Of a stretch of 64,000 nucleotides of DNA, positions 56,711 through 64,000 are shown one piece after another. Each line of letters opens with the position of its first letter. Positions within the stretch are counted from its first letter, which is position 1. The notes under the pieces were generated by a model. The model worked only from the letters and a program-made list of their open reading frames with translations, was not told the DNA's origin and searched no databases. Made by a program: the position numbers and the translations under genes. Source of the DNA: Xenophilus sp. Marseille-Q4582 (GTDB lineage: Bacteria; Pseudomonadota; Gammaproteobacteria; Burkholderiales; Burkholderiaceae_C); assembly GCF_916700565.1 (NCBI RefSeq), contig NZ_CAKAKO010000003.1:1-64000 (forward strand), written 5' to 3'.

Positions 56711-58642
56711 ATGCAATTCCATCTGAACGGCTTCCGGCCGGGCGATCCTCACCTCCATCCCGCCTCCCCGCAGGCACTGCCGCATGGCGATGCGATTGCC
56801 GCGGAAGTCGACGTGCTCATCGTGGGCTGCGGCCCCGCGGGCCTGACGCTGGCCGCGCAGCTGGCGGCCTTTCCCGACATCCGCACCGCCCTGGTCGAGC
56901 AGAAGGAGGGGCCCCTGCAGCTGGGCCAGGCCGACGGCATCGCCTGCCGGACCATGGAGATGTTCGAGGCCTTCGGCTTCGCCGACCGGGTGCTCCGGGA
57001 AGCCTGCTGGATCAACGAAGTGACCTTCTGGAAGCCCGACGACGCGCAGCCGGCGCGCATCGTGCGCCACGCGAGGGTGCGGGACACCGAGGACGGCCTG
57101 TCCGAGTTTCCGCACGTGGTGCTGAACCAGGCGCGCGTGCACGACTTCTACCTGGAGCTCATGCGCCAGGCGCCGGCGCGGCTGCAGCCGCACTACGCCC
57201 GCCGCCTGCTCGGTCTTTCGGTGGACCGGGCCGCGCCCGAATACCCCGTGACCGCCTTGCTGGAACGCACGGATGGCGTCCATGCGGGCCGGCAGGAACG
57301 CGTGCGCGCCCGCTACGTGGTCGGCTGCGATGGAGCGCGCAGCCAGGTGCGCCGCGCCATCGGCCGGCAGCTTGTGGGCGATTCGGCCAACCAAGCCTGG
57401 GGCGTGATGGACGTGCTGGCCGTCACGGATTTCCCCGACATCCGCTTCAAGGCGGCCATCCAGTCCGCCGAAGGCAACCTGCTGGTGATCCCGCGCGAGG
57501 GCGGCCACCTGATGCGCCTGTACGTCGAGATGGACAAGCTGGGCGAGGACGAGCGGGTGGCCAGCCGGCGGATCTCGCTGGACGATCTGGTGGCCGCCGC
57601 CCGGCGCATCCTGCGGCCCTTCACGCTGGAGGTGAAGGAAGTGCCCTGGTGGTCGGTCTACGAGATCGGCCAGCGCATCTGCGCCGGCTACGACGATTCC
57701 GACGGCCAGGCGCCACCGCATGTCTTCATCGCCGGCGACGCCTGCCACACCCACAGCCCCAAGGCCGGCCAGGGCATGAACTTCTCGATGCAGGACAGCT
57801 TCAATCTGGGCTGGAAGCTGGCGGCCGTCCTGCGCGGCCAGTGCCTGCCCGCCCTGCTGCACAGCTACTCGGCCGAACGCCAGGCGGTGGCCCAGGAACT
57901 GATCGACTTCGACCGCGAGTGGGCCCGGATGTTCAGCGACCGGGCCAGGCAGCGCGCGGATGCGGATTCGGGCGTGGATCCCGAAGCCTTCCGCTCCTAC
58001 TTCGAGCGCCACGGCCGCTTCACGGCCGGCCTGGGCACGCACTACCGGCCTTCCATCATCACCGGCGGCGCCGCGCACCAGGCGCTGGCGCGGGGCTTCG
58101 TGATCGGCACGCGCTTTCATTCCGCGCCCGTGGTGCGCGTCGCCGATGCCCGGCCGCTCCAGCTGGGCCATGTGGCCAGCGCCGATGGCCGCTGGCGCCT
58201 GTATGCCTTCGCCGCCGCCAGCCCGGCCAGCCTCCACGCCCTGTGCCGCTTCCTCGAAGAGTCGCCCGAATCGCCGGTGCGGCGGTTCACGCCCGCGGGG
58301 CAGGACATCGATTCGGTGTTCGACGTGCGCGCCATCTTCCAGCAGCCGCATGCGGCGCTGGACATCGCCCGGGTGCCTCCCCTCCTGCTGCCGCGCAAGG
58401 GCGCCCTGGGCTTGCGCGACTACGAGAAGGCCTATGCGCCGGACTTCAGGAACGCGGCGGACATCTTCGAGCTGCGCGGCATCGACCGCGCCCGGGGCGC
58501 GCTCGTGGTGGTGCGGCCCGACCAGTACGTGGCGCATGTGCTGCCCCTGCAAGCCCATGAGACGCTGGCTGCGTTCTTCGCCGGCTTCATGCGGCCGCAG
58601 GGCCCGGCCCGCGGCGAAAAATCCGCCGCCGCACACGCGTAG
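56711..58642 (+). CDS. mobA: 3-hydroxybenzoate 4-monooxygenase
   Basis: This flavoprotein hydroxylates 3-hydroxybenzoate to protocatechuate with NADPH and oxygen. The 643-residue length and the sequence (MQFHLNGFRPG start, LGQADGIACRTMEMFEAFGF, SANQAWGVMDVLAVTDFPD) agree closely with the Comamonas testosteroni enzyme as I recall it. Motifs: VDVLIVGCGPAGLTLAAQLA (FAD), YVVGCDGARSQVRRAIG (DG motif), FIAGDACHTHSPKAGQGMN (GD motif), and a thioredoxin-like C-terminal domain. It diverges from the IclR gene. No protocatechuate pathway genes follow in this window. Confidence 0.92.
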   Translation: MQFHLNGFRPGDPHLHPASPQALPHGDAIAAEVDVLIVGCGPAGLTLAAQLAAFPDIRTALVEQKEGPLQLGQADGIACRTMEMFEAFGFADRVLREACWINEVTFWKPDDAQPARIVRHARVRDTEDGLSEFPHVVLNQARVHDFYLELMRQAPARLQPHYARRLLGLSVDRAAPEYPVTALLERTDGVHAGRQERVRARYVVGCDGARSQVRRAIGRQLVGDSANQAWGVMDVLAVTDFPDIRFKAAIQSAEGNLLVIPREGGHLMRLYVEMDKLGEDERVASRRISLDDLVAAARRILRPFTLEVKEVPWWSVYEIGQRICAGYDDSDGQAPPHVFIAGDACHTHSPKAGQGMNFSMQDSFNLGWKLAAVLRGQCLPALLHSYSAERQAVAQELIDFDREWARMFSDRARQRADADSGVDPEAFRSYFERHGRFTAGLGTHYRPSIITGGAAHQALARGFVIGTRFHSAPVVRVADARPLQLGHVASADGRWRLYAFAAASPASLHALCRFLEESPESPVRRFTPAGQDIDSVFDVRAIFQQPHAALDIARVPPLLLPRKGALGLRDYEKAYAPDFRNAADIFELRGIDRARGALVVVRPDQYVAHVLPLQAHETLAAFFAGFMRPQGPARGEKSAAAHA

Positions 58643-58958
58643 GCCCTGGCCGCCGGACGCCTGGCGGCGCGAGGCCCGGGCCGGGGCCGGAACGTTCAAG
58701 CAGCGGGCGCTGGCCGCGGAGGGGCCCGCGATGCTACGCCGCCCCGCCCGGGGCGAAGCGCCCGGGCGCCGATGCCCCCACGGCGCCACGGCCGAGCGCC
58801 GGGCCCGTCCTGCGCCGTTTGCTGCACCGCAATAGACTTCGCGGCCGACCGCGCTCGCGGGTCCGCGTGGCGGGCCGTGCGGCAGCGCGGCGGCCGGCCC
58901 TGCAAGTCGCCGCTTCCTTGCGCCGGCCTGCAGCCTTTCCTGTTGTTCGCCAAGCTCC
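58643..58958. other. 316-bp intergenic stretch without a clear gene
   Basis: This is extremely GC-rich sequence with several short CG palindromes (for example GCGCCCGGGCGC near 58768). I see no coding region that fits, no sigma-70 promoter that stands out, and no convincing terminator with a T run. The promoter of the nitroreductase-like gene is presumably here. Confidence 0.5.
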
Positions 58959-59558
58959 ATGACCCGTCAAGCCATCTCCCTGTTCACGCAGCGCCGCACG
59001 CAGTACGCCCTGGGCAAGAACCTGCCGATCGCCGAATCCGACGTGGACGCGCTGATCCGCCAGGCCATCCGCCTCGCGCCCTCCTCCTTCAACTCGCAGA
59101 GCTCGCGCGCCGTGATCCTGTTCGGCGCCGCGCATGAGCGGCTGTGGAACATCACGCGCGAAACGCTGCGCCCCCTGGTGCCGGCGGAAAACTTCGCCTC
59201 CACCGACGCCAAGATGGATGCCTTCGCCGCCGGCGCCGGCACGGTGCTGTTCTACGAGGACCAGGACACGATCCAGGAACTGCAGCAGAAGTACCCCCTG
59301 TACGCCGACAACTTCCCGGTCTTCTCCGAGCATTCGGCCGGGATGGCGCAGTTCGCCGTCTGGACGGCGCTGGCCGAGGCCGGCATCGGCGCCAGCCTGC
59401 AGCACTACGCGCCGCTGATCGATGCCGAGGTGGCGCGCACCTGGGACGTGCCTGCGAGCTGGAAGCTGCGCGCGCAGATGCCCTTCGGCTCCAACGAAAA
59501 GCCCATCGGCGAGAAAACCTTCATCGCCGACGAAGTGCGCTTCAAGACGGTGCGCTGA
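58959..59558 (+). CDS. nitroreductase family protein (Frm2/HBN1-like)
   Basis: This 199-residue FMN-dependent enzyme belongs to the small nitroreductase branch that includes yeast Frm2/Hbn1. It starts with a helix containing RRTQYALGKNLPI, then IRLAPSSFNSQSSRAVILFG (FMN contact), GAGTVLFYEDQDT, SAGMAQFAVWTALAEAGIGA and a C-terminal FGSNEKPIGEKTFI. It is likely to reduce nitro or quinone compounds; natural substrate unknown. Confidence 0.88.
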   Translation: MTRQAISLFTQRRTQYALGKNLPIAESDVDALIRQAIRLAPSSFNSQSSRAVILFGAAHERLWNITRETLRPLVPAENFASTDAKMDAFAAGAGTVLFYEDQDTIQELQQKYPLYADNFPVFSEHSAGMAQFAVWTALAEAGIGASLQHYAPLIDAEVARTWDVPASWKLRAQMPFGSNEKPIGEKTFIADEVRFKTVR

Positions 59559-59616
59559 CGCAGCGCCGGCGCGCGCCCCGGCGCGGCAGCCCGGCGGCCG
59601 CGGCCTGCGCGCCGGT

Positions 59617-61470
59617 TCAGGTGCGCGGCATGAACCCGTCCGCGCTCCAGTCCTCGCTGCCCACCCCGTGGTGCACGAAGAACAGGCCTTCGGGGTCGTA
59701 CTGGCGCTTGGCAGCCCGCAGCCGCGGGTAGTTCGCGCCCCAGAAGGCCTGTTGCCAGTCGGCCTGGAAATAGCTGCTTTCGGCCAGGTAGGTGCTGTGC
59801 CGCGGCAGCAGGCGCCGCAATTCGGCCATCGCCAGGCCGATCCGCTGCGACTGCCGGTGCGCCCGCGCCTCGTCGGGCGTGCGGCCTGCCACGCCGGGAT
59901 AGGCCGGCGGCCCTTCCGCGCCCAGGATGGCCAGGGCGAAGGCATCGAGCACGGCCGGGTTCATGGCCGTGTCGCGCGCCGCCTCCACCACTTCGGCCGG
60001 CGCGCCGGCCAACCCCTTGTTGAGGTGCAGCGACACCGGCCAGTGCCGCGTGGCGGCAAAGAGCGCGTCGGCCAGCGCCTCGCGCCGGTCGGGCTGCAGC
60101 AGCGCGGCGGGCAGCCACGCCGATTCGTAGCCGTGCAGCACCTGGCCCACCTGCCCTTCGTCGCCGGCCCAGTAGACATTCGTCGCCGGCGCGCCGGGCC
60201 GCGGATCGCGGCGGACCAGGCCCAGCACGCGCTTGGGCAGCGTGGGCGCCCAGAAGTCGCGTGCCGGGGTGGTGATGACGGACAGCGGCCCCTCCTCCAC
60301 GTCGAAGTCCTCGCGCTGGCGGGCCAGCGCCTCGCGCAAGGGCTGCCACACGGCCTGCGCCTGCCGGCGCGTGAGGCCCTGGAACACCATCGACACCTGG
60401 AGCGCGAAGTCGCGGGGGAAGCGCAGCTGCTCACCCCAGTGCGGGCTCAGCAGCGCCTGGTGGCAGAAATCCAGTGTCAGGCCGATCAATTGTCGGAAAG
60501 CCGCCGGCGACCGGGCCTGGACCTTGAAGTTGACGGCGCCGAAGGTCGATGGCAGTTCGTGCACGCGCAACGTGAGCCGCGTGACGATGCCCAGGCTGCC
60601 ACCGCCCCTGCCCTTGAGCCCCCAGAACAGTTCGGGGTGCGTGCACGCGTTGGCGACGCGCACCTGGCCGTCGGCCGTGACCACCTCGGCTTCGAGCAGG
60701 CTGGCCGCGGCCAGGCCGTAGCGCCTGGAGAAGCTGCCGAAGCCGCCGCTCTGCACCAGCCCGGCCACGCCCACCGTCATGCAGCCCCCGCCCTGCACGT
60801 AGCCGCCAGCCTGCGTGCTCACGGCGTCATAGGCCTGCGCCCAGAGCGCGCCGGCACCGAGGGACACCGCGCGCTGCGGCGCCACGCGGCCTGCGCAGCC
60901 CTGGGGCACGAAGGCGCCATGCATCGCGATCTCGCGCATGCCGCGCGTCCAGACCAGCAGCGAGTCGGGCGCGTTCGAGGTGCCCTGGTAGCTGTGGCCA
61001 CCGCCCTTGACCACGAGCCGCAGCCGGTGCGCGCGCGCGAAGTTCACGGCCGCGACCACATCCGCGGTCTCGCGCGCGGCGACCGCACGCACGCTGGGCG
61101 ACGAAGTCCAGGCCTGCACCCAGCCCAGGGTCTGCGTGAGGGCCACGTGGTCGCTGACGAAGTAGGGGTTGCGCAGCGACTCGAAGAGCTGCGCGCAGGC
61201 CGCGCCGCCGGGCTCGGTGCGGCAGGCGTCGAAAGGCGATGCCACGGCCTGCAGGCGGCCGCCCACCTGCTGGCCCAGTTGCCGCCATTGCCCCTCGGTG
61301 GGCCAGCCGGGATCGGCCGGTCGTACGCGCGGGTGCCGCTGCGGCGCGGCATCCGGCGGCGGCTGCGCGCCGGCCCCGGCCGGCAGCAGCGGCAGCGCCG
61401 CGGCGGCCTGCAGCACGCGCCGGCGCCCCGGCGCGCGCAGCCTTCCGGGATCCGCGCGGCCCGCCGCCAT
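59617..61470 (-). CDS. berberine-bridge-like FAD-linked oxidase, exported
   Basis: This 617-residue oxidase has a Tat-like signal (GRRRVLQAAAALPLL). The FAD-binding PCMH domain has VVKGGGHSYQGTSNAP, whose histidine is the usual 8-alpha covalent FAD link, and QGGGCMTVGVAGLVQSGGFG, whose cysteine matches the second covalent link in berberine-bridge enzymes. The C-terminal BBE motif lies in NYPRLRAAKRQYDPEGLFFV. It oxidises an unknown alcohol or sugar-like compound in the periplasm. It is 6 nt after the GST gene, so the two are an operon. Confidence 0.88.
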   Translation of the reverse strand: MAAGRADPGRLRAPGRRRVLQAAAALPLLPAGAGAQPPPDAAPQRHPRVRPADPGWPTEGQWRQLGQQVGGRLQAVASPFDACRTEPGGAACAQLFESLRNPYFVSDHVALTQTLGWVQAWTSSPSVRAVAARETADVVAAVNFARAHRLRLVVKGGGHSYQGTSNAPDSLLVWTRGMREIAMHGAFVPQGCAGRVAPQRAVSLGAGALWAQAYDAVSTQAGGYVQGGGCMTVGVAGLVQSGGFGSFSRRYGLAAASLLEAEVVTADGQVRVANACTHPELFWGLKGRGGGSLGIVTRLTLRVHELPSTFGAVNFKVQARSPAAFRQLIGLTLDFCHQALLSPHWGEQLRFPRDFALQVSMVFQGLTRRQAQAVWQPLREALARQREDFDVEEGPLSVITTPARDFWAPTLPKRVLGLVRRDPRPGAPATNVYWAGDEGQVGQVLHGYESAWLPAALLQPDRREALADALFAATRHWPVSLHLNKGLAGAPAEVVEAARDTAMNPAVLDAFALAILGAEGPPAYPGVAGRTPDEARAHRQSQRIGLAMAELRRLLPRHSTYLAESSYFQADWQQAFWGANYPRLRAAKRQYDPEGLFFVHHGVGSEDWSADGFMPRT

Positions 61471-61476
61471 GGCCGG

Positions 61477-62415
61477 TCAACCCTCGGCCTTGCGCAACGC
61501 GTAGCCCAGCCGCGGGAAATGCACGTGCACGAGGCCGGTCGCTTCGCTGTCGCGCGCCACGGTGTAGTGCGTGCGCGTGGCCGCCACCAGCCGGCCGTGC
61601 GTCTCTTCCAGGCCGAAGCTCTCGGCGCGCACGCGCACCGGGCTGCCCAGCGCGATGCCATGGTCGTCCTGGAAGGTGCTGTCGCTGAGCAGCGTGTGCG
61701 GTTGCGCGGCGCGCGCCGCGGCCAGCGCGTCGGCGGCCGTGATCTTGCGGAAGCTGCCGTGGCCGATGCCCTGCATGCGGTCCATCCAGTCCAGCACCGC
61801 CGGGGCCACGTTCAGCACGCCGTGCAGGGCCCGCAGGCGGCGGACGAACCACAGGCAGTGGTAGACCGAGAAGTCGGCAATGCAGGGCTGGCTGCCCAAA
61901 AGGAACGTGCGGTCGTCCAGCATGTCGGACAGCCGGCGCAGATAGGAGCGCAGCGCGCCCGCCGCGTCGCTGGGGTGCATGCGCGGCGGCTGGTTGCCGT
62001 ACATGCCAGCGCGGTCGGCGAGGAAGGCCTGGGCCGTTTCCGGCGGCGCGCCGGCAAAGATCTCGGCCACCCCCTGGGGCTGGAAGCTGTAGGCCATCGC
62101 GGCCGCGAACAGCGTCGTGTCGGCCCATTGCGCCAGCGTGCGCGCCAGGCCCTTCTCGGGCTCGGGGAAGAAGGTGGGCTCGGGCTGCAGGTGCTCCAGC
62201 ACGTCGGCGATCAGGGCCGTGTCGCAGTAGACGTCGGCCCCCACCTGCAGCACCGGCACGCGCCGGTAGCCGCCGGTGAGCGCCACCAGGTCCGGCTTGG
62301 GCATGACCGGCGGCACGATCACCGACTGCCAGGCCAGCTTCTTGCCCCCGAGCATCAGGCGCGCCTTCTCGGCGAAGGGGGACATGGCGTAGTGGTGCAG
62401 GATCAGTTCGGGCAT
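61477..62415 (-). CDS. glutathione S-transferase family protein
   Basis: This 312-residue protein has a thioredoxin-like GST N-terminal domain (LILHHYAMSPFAEKARLMLG, then YRRVPVLQVGADVYCDTALI with the cis-Pro) and an all-helical C-terminal domain (FLADRAGMY, LLGSQPCIADFSVYHCLWFV). A further C-terminal beta-like domain of about 80 residues (SPVRVRAESFGLEETHGRLV) makes it longer than typical GSTs. The start is the ATG of MPELILHHY, as upstream residues are Arg-rich and unlike the family. Confidence 0.85.
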   Translation of the reverse strand: MPELILHHYAMSPFAEKARLMLGGKKLAWQSVIVPPVMPKPDLVALTGGYRRVPVLQVGADVYCDTALIADVLEHLQPEPTFFPEPEKGLARTLAQWADTTLFAAAMAYSFQPQGVAEIFAGAPPETAQAFLADRAGMYGNQPPRMHPSDAAGALRSYLRRLSDMLDDRTFLLGSQPCIADFSVYHCLWFVRRLRALHGVLNVAPAVLDWMDRMQGIGHGSFRKITAADALAAARAAQPHTLLSDSTFQDDHGIALGSPVRVRAESFGLEETHGRLVAATRTHYTVARDSEATGLVHVHFPRLGYALRKAEG

Positions 62416-62605
62416 GGCGGGGTGAAGGTGGAAAGGGGTTCGGCGCCGACGTGCACGAGGCGCACGAGGCGCGGCGATGCCAACCCGCACCCTAACCGGT
62501 CCGGCGCCGCGGCGCCAGTCGGGCGGCGCCGCGCGCGCGTCGGGCCGCCGCAGGGGGCTCCGGCTTCCGGACCCGCTGCGCGGAGCCGGCGCCGGATGCC
62601 GCCTC

Positions 62606-62766
62606 AGAAGGTGTGAATGAATCCCGCGTGGCCGAGCAGACCGTCCAGGGGTGCGCCATCGAGGCGCAAAGCGCAGCCATAGCTCGGGCTATGGCGAGCA
62701 TTTGCAACGATGAGGGCGTGCACCTGGGCGGGATGAGCGGGCATGTGGGGTTCGTTCACACCTTCT
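62606..62766. repeat. 161-bp inverted-repeat-bounded element (MITE- or REP-like)
   Basis: AGAAGGTGTGAATGA (62606-62620) and TCGTTCACACCTTCT (62752-62766) are 15-bp inverted repeats with one mismatch. Inside is GCCATAGCTCGGGCTATGGC (62677-62696), itself a near-perfect palindrome. There is no coding capacity of note. I recall closely similar sequences dispersed in Comamonadaceae genomes, but cannot check that here. It ends exactly at the stop codon of the acyl-CoA dehydrogenase gene. The rest of this 350-bp gap (62416-62605) is featureless GC-rich sequence. Confidence 0.7.
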
Positions 62767-64000
62767 CAGGCCACCGGCATCGCGCGCCGGATGATGGCCT
62801 CCAGGTCGGCGCCACGGCCCAGCATGCCGAAGGCATGGCCCCAGTCGCCCGCGATGCGCGAATCGATGAAGGCGCCGTGGACGGCGGCCGGCGCGTGCTG
62901 CACCAGCAGGCCGGCCTGCAGCGCCAGGGCCACGTCCTGCGCCAGGCGGCGCGCCTCCAGTTCGGTGGCCATCGCCTCCACGCGCGCGGGCAGGGAATCG
63001 ATGAGCCGGTCCAGGGCCGCGTGCTGGCCGCGCGCCGGGGCGAGTTCCTGGGCGAAGGCGGCGGCCGCATCGCCCTTGCGCAGCGCGCGCAGCAGGTCGA
63101 TGGCCATGATGTTGCCGGCGCCTTCCCAGATGGAGTTGAGCGGCATCTCGCGGTAGACGCGTGCCATCACGCCCTGCCCGCCCTCTTCCACGTAGCCGTT
63201 GCCGCCCAGGCATTCCATGGCCTCCTGCGCAAGGTGGCTGCCGCGCTTGCAGATCCAGAACTTGGCCACGGGCGTGAGGATGCGGGCCATCAGGCGTTCG
63301 TGCGCATCGCCGGGCCGGTCGAAGGCGCGCGCCAGGCGCAGCGCCAGCGCCGTGGCGGCCTCGCTTTCCAGCGCGAGGTCGGCCAGCACGTTCTTCATCA
63401 AGGGCTGCTCGATCAGCGGCTTGCCAAAAGCCTGGCGCTGGGCCGTGTGGCTCAGCGCGAGCGCCACCGCCTGGCGCATGAGGCCGCTGGTGCCCAGGGC
63501 GCAGTCCAGCCGGGTCATGGTGCCCATCTCCAGGATCTGCGGGATGCCCCGCCCTTCCTCGCCCACGCGCCAGGCGCTGGCGCCGTGGAATTCCACTTCG
63601 GAACTGGCATTGGCCTTGTTGCCCAGTTTGTCCTTCAGGCGCTGGATGCGCAGCGCGTTGCGGGTGCCGTCGGGCAGCACGCGCGGCAGGAAGAAGCAGG
63701 TCAGCCCGGCCGGCGCCTGGGCCAGCACCAGGAAGGCGTCGCACATGGGCGCCGAGAAGAACCACTTGTGGCCGGTGATCGCATAGCGCTCGCCCCAGGC
63801 ATCGGCCCCTTCGCGCACCGCCTGCGTGGTGTTGGCGCGCACGTCCGAGCCGCCCTGCTTCTCGGTCATGCCCATGCCCATGGTCACGCCGGCCTTGTCG
63901 CTGAACAGGCACAGCCGGGGGTCGTACCAGCGGCTCTGCAGCTTGGGCGACCAGGCGGCGTGCACCGCCGGGTTGTCGCGCAGCGCGGGCGCCACCGCAT
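62766..64000 (-). CDS. AidB-type acyl-CoA dehydrogenase (5' end outside window)
   Basis: The visible part (over 400 residues) covers the middle beta domain (GVTMGMGMTEKQGGSDVRAN, ITGHKWFFSAPMCDAFLVLA) and the C-terminal helices (RQAFGKPLIEQPLMKNVLAD, AMECLGGNGYVEEGG). The MTEKQGGSD motif and size class are those of the AidB/isovaleryl-CoA dehydrogenase-like group, usually 540-600 residues, so the N-terminal domain lies beyond the window. AidB binds FAD and DNA in the adaptive response; many relatives are simple catabolic acyl-CoA dehydrogenases, and I cannot separate these. Confidence 0.88.
   Translation of the reverse strand, partial: AVAPALRDNPAVHAAWSPKLQSRWYDPRLCLFSDKAGVTMGMGMTEKQGGSDVRANTTQAVREGADAWGERYAITGHKWFFSAPMCDAFLVLAQAPAGLTCFFLPRVLPDGTRNALRIQRLKDKLGNKANASSEVEFHGASAWRVGEEGRGIPQILEMGTMTRLDCALGTSGLMRQAVALALSHTAQRQAFGKPLIEQPLMKNVLADLALESEAATALALRLARAFDRPGDAHERLMARILTPVAKFWICKRGSHLAQEAMECLGGNGYVEEGGQGVMARVYREMPLNSIWEGAGNIMAIDLLRALRKGDAAAAFAQELAPARGQHAALDRLIDSLPARVEAMATELEARRLAQDVALALQAGLLVQHAPAAVHGAFIDSRIAGDWGHAFGMLGRGADLEAIIRRAMPVA

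Noticed and set aside
54788-58960. 4-kb open frame on the minus strand across mobA, IclR and the amidase
   Set aside because: Only the 56.05-56.6 kb part has protein character (IclR). The rest is antisense of mobA and the amidase.

Overview
This is a GC-rich, densely packed bacterial chromosome segment. Gene content and protein character point to Burkholderiales, most probably Comamonadaceae: a ribE-ribBA-ribH-nusB run, a Bug-type (TTT) solute receptor, and a 3-hydroxybenzoate 4-monooxygenase that strongly resembles the Comamonas testosteroni enzyme. I see no rRNA, tRNA or CRISPR array.

Layout. 1-500: end of an unknown gene facing a small helix-turn-helix gene. 0.6-7.6 kb: housekeeping run ribE-ribBA-ribH-nusB, an aminotransferase, ybgC-tolQ-tolR-tolA; tolA is frameshifted in a poly-C tract and no tolB/pal follows. 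7.8-21.3 kb: dnaE, trhO, a pirin/flavodoxin/DoxX/pirin group divergent from a LysR regulator, a renalase-like oxidoreductase, gluQ, trmB, a membrane hydrolase and a TonB-like protein. 21.5-31 kb: a URC-type pyrimidine catabolism operon (GTP-cyclohydrolase-II-like Urc1, DUF1688 Urc4, uracil phosphoribosyltransferase), followed by a nucleoside-type ABC importer (BMP receptor, secreted nucleosidase lipoprotein, ATPase, two permeases). A cytosine deaminase at 37 kb fits the same theme. 31.2-36.3 kb: a large DUF4347/repeat surface protein gene broken by an IS5-type element and a separate 1-bp deletion.

39.3-50 kb is the most interesting part. An unusual fusion of a PstB-like ATPase with a dual-specificity phosphatase is followed by a roadblock-like protein. 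These meet, tail to tail, a minus-strand cassette: a large HEAT/ARM-repeat protein, a SWIM zinc-finger protein, a structured intergenic RNA, a retron-type reverse transcriptase (YADD, NAxxH and VTG motifs) with a membrane-spanning C-terminal tail, and exonuclease I. The intergenic RNA has the hallmarks of a retron msr-msd: a perfect 12-nt a1/a2 pair, an msr hairpin with a UGUUUCG loop like that of Ec86, and a very long msd stem. I read this as a retron of the type XIII (ARM/TPR plus WH-SWIM) kind, a probable anti-phage system.

50-64 kb: an SDR, then a catabolic cluster (alpha/beta hydrolase, Bug receptor, FAD oxidoreductase, DUF1330, amidase, a 3'-truncated IclR regulator, mobA). An 18-bp motif occurs both before the hydrolase gene and between the IclR gene and mobA, and is probably a shared operator. 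The window ends with a nitroreductase-like gene, a GST/berberine-bridge-like pair, a 161-bp inverted-repeat element and a partial AidB-type acyl-CoA dehydrogenase. Two frame anomalies (tolA, and the FAD oxidoreductase running into DUF1330) sit at C-rich tracts and may be sequencing errors.
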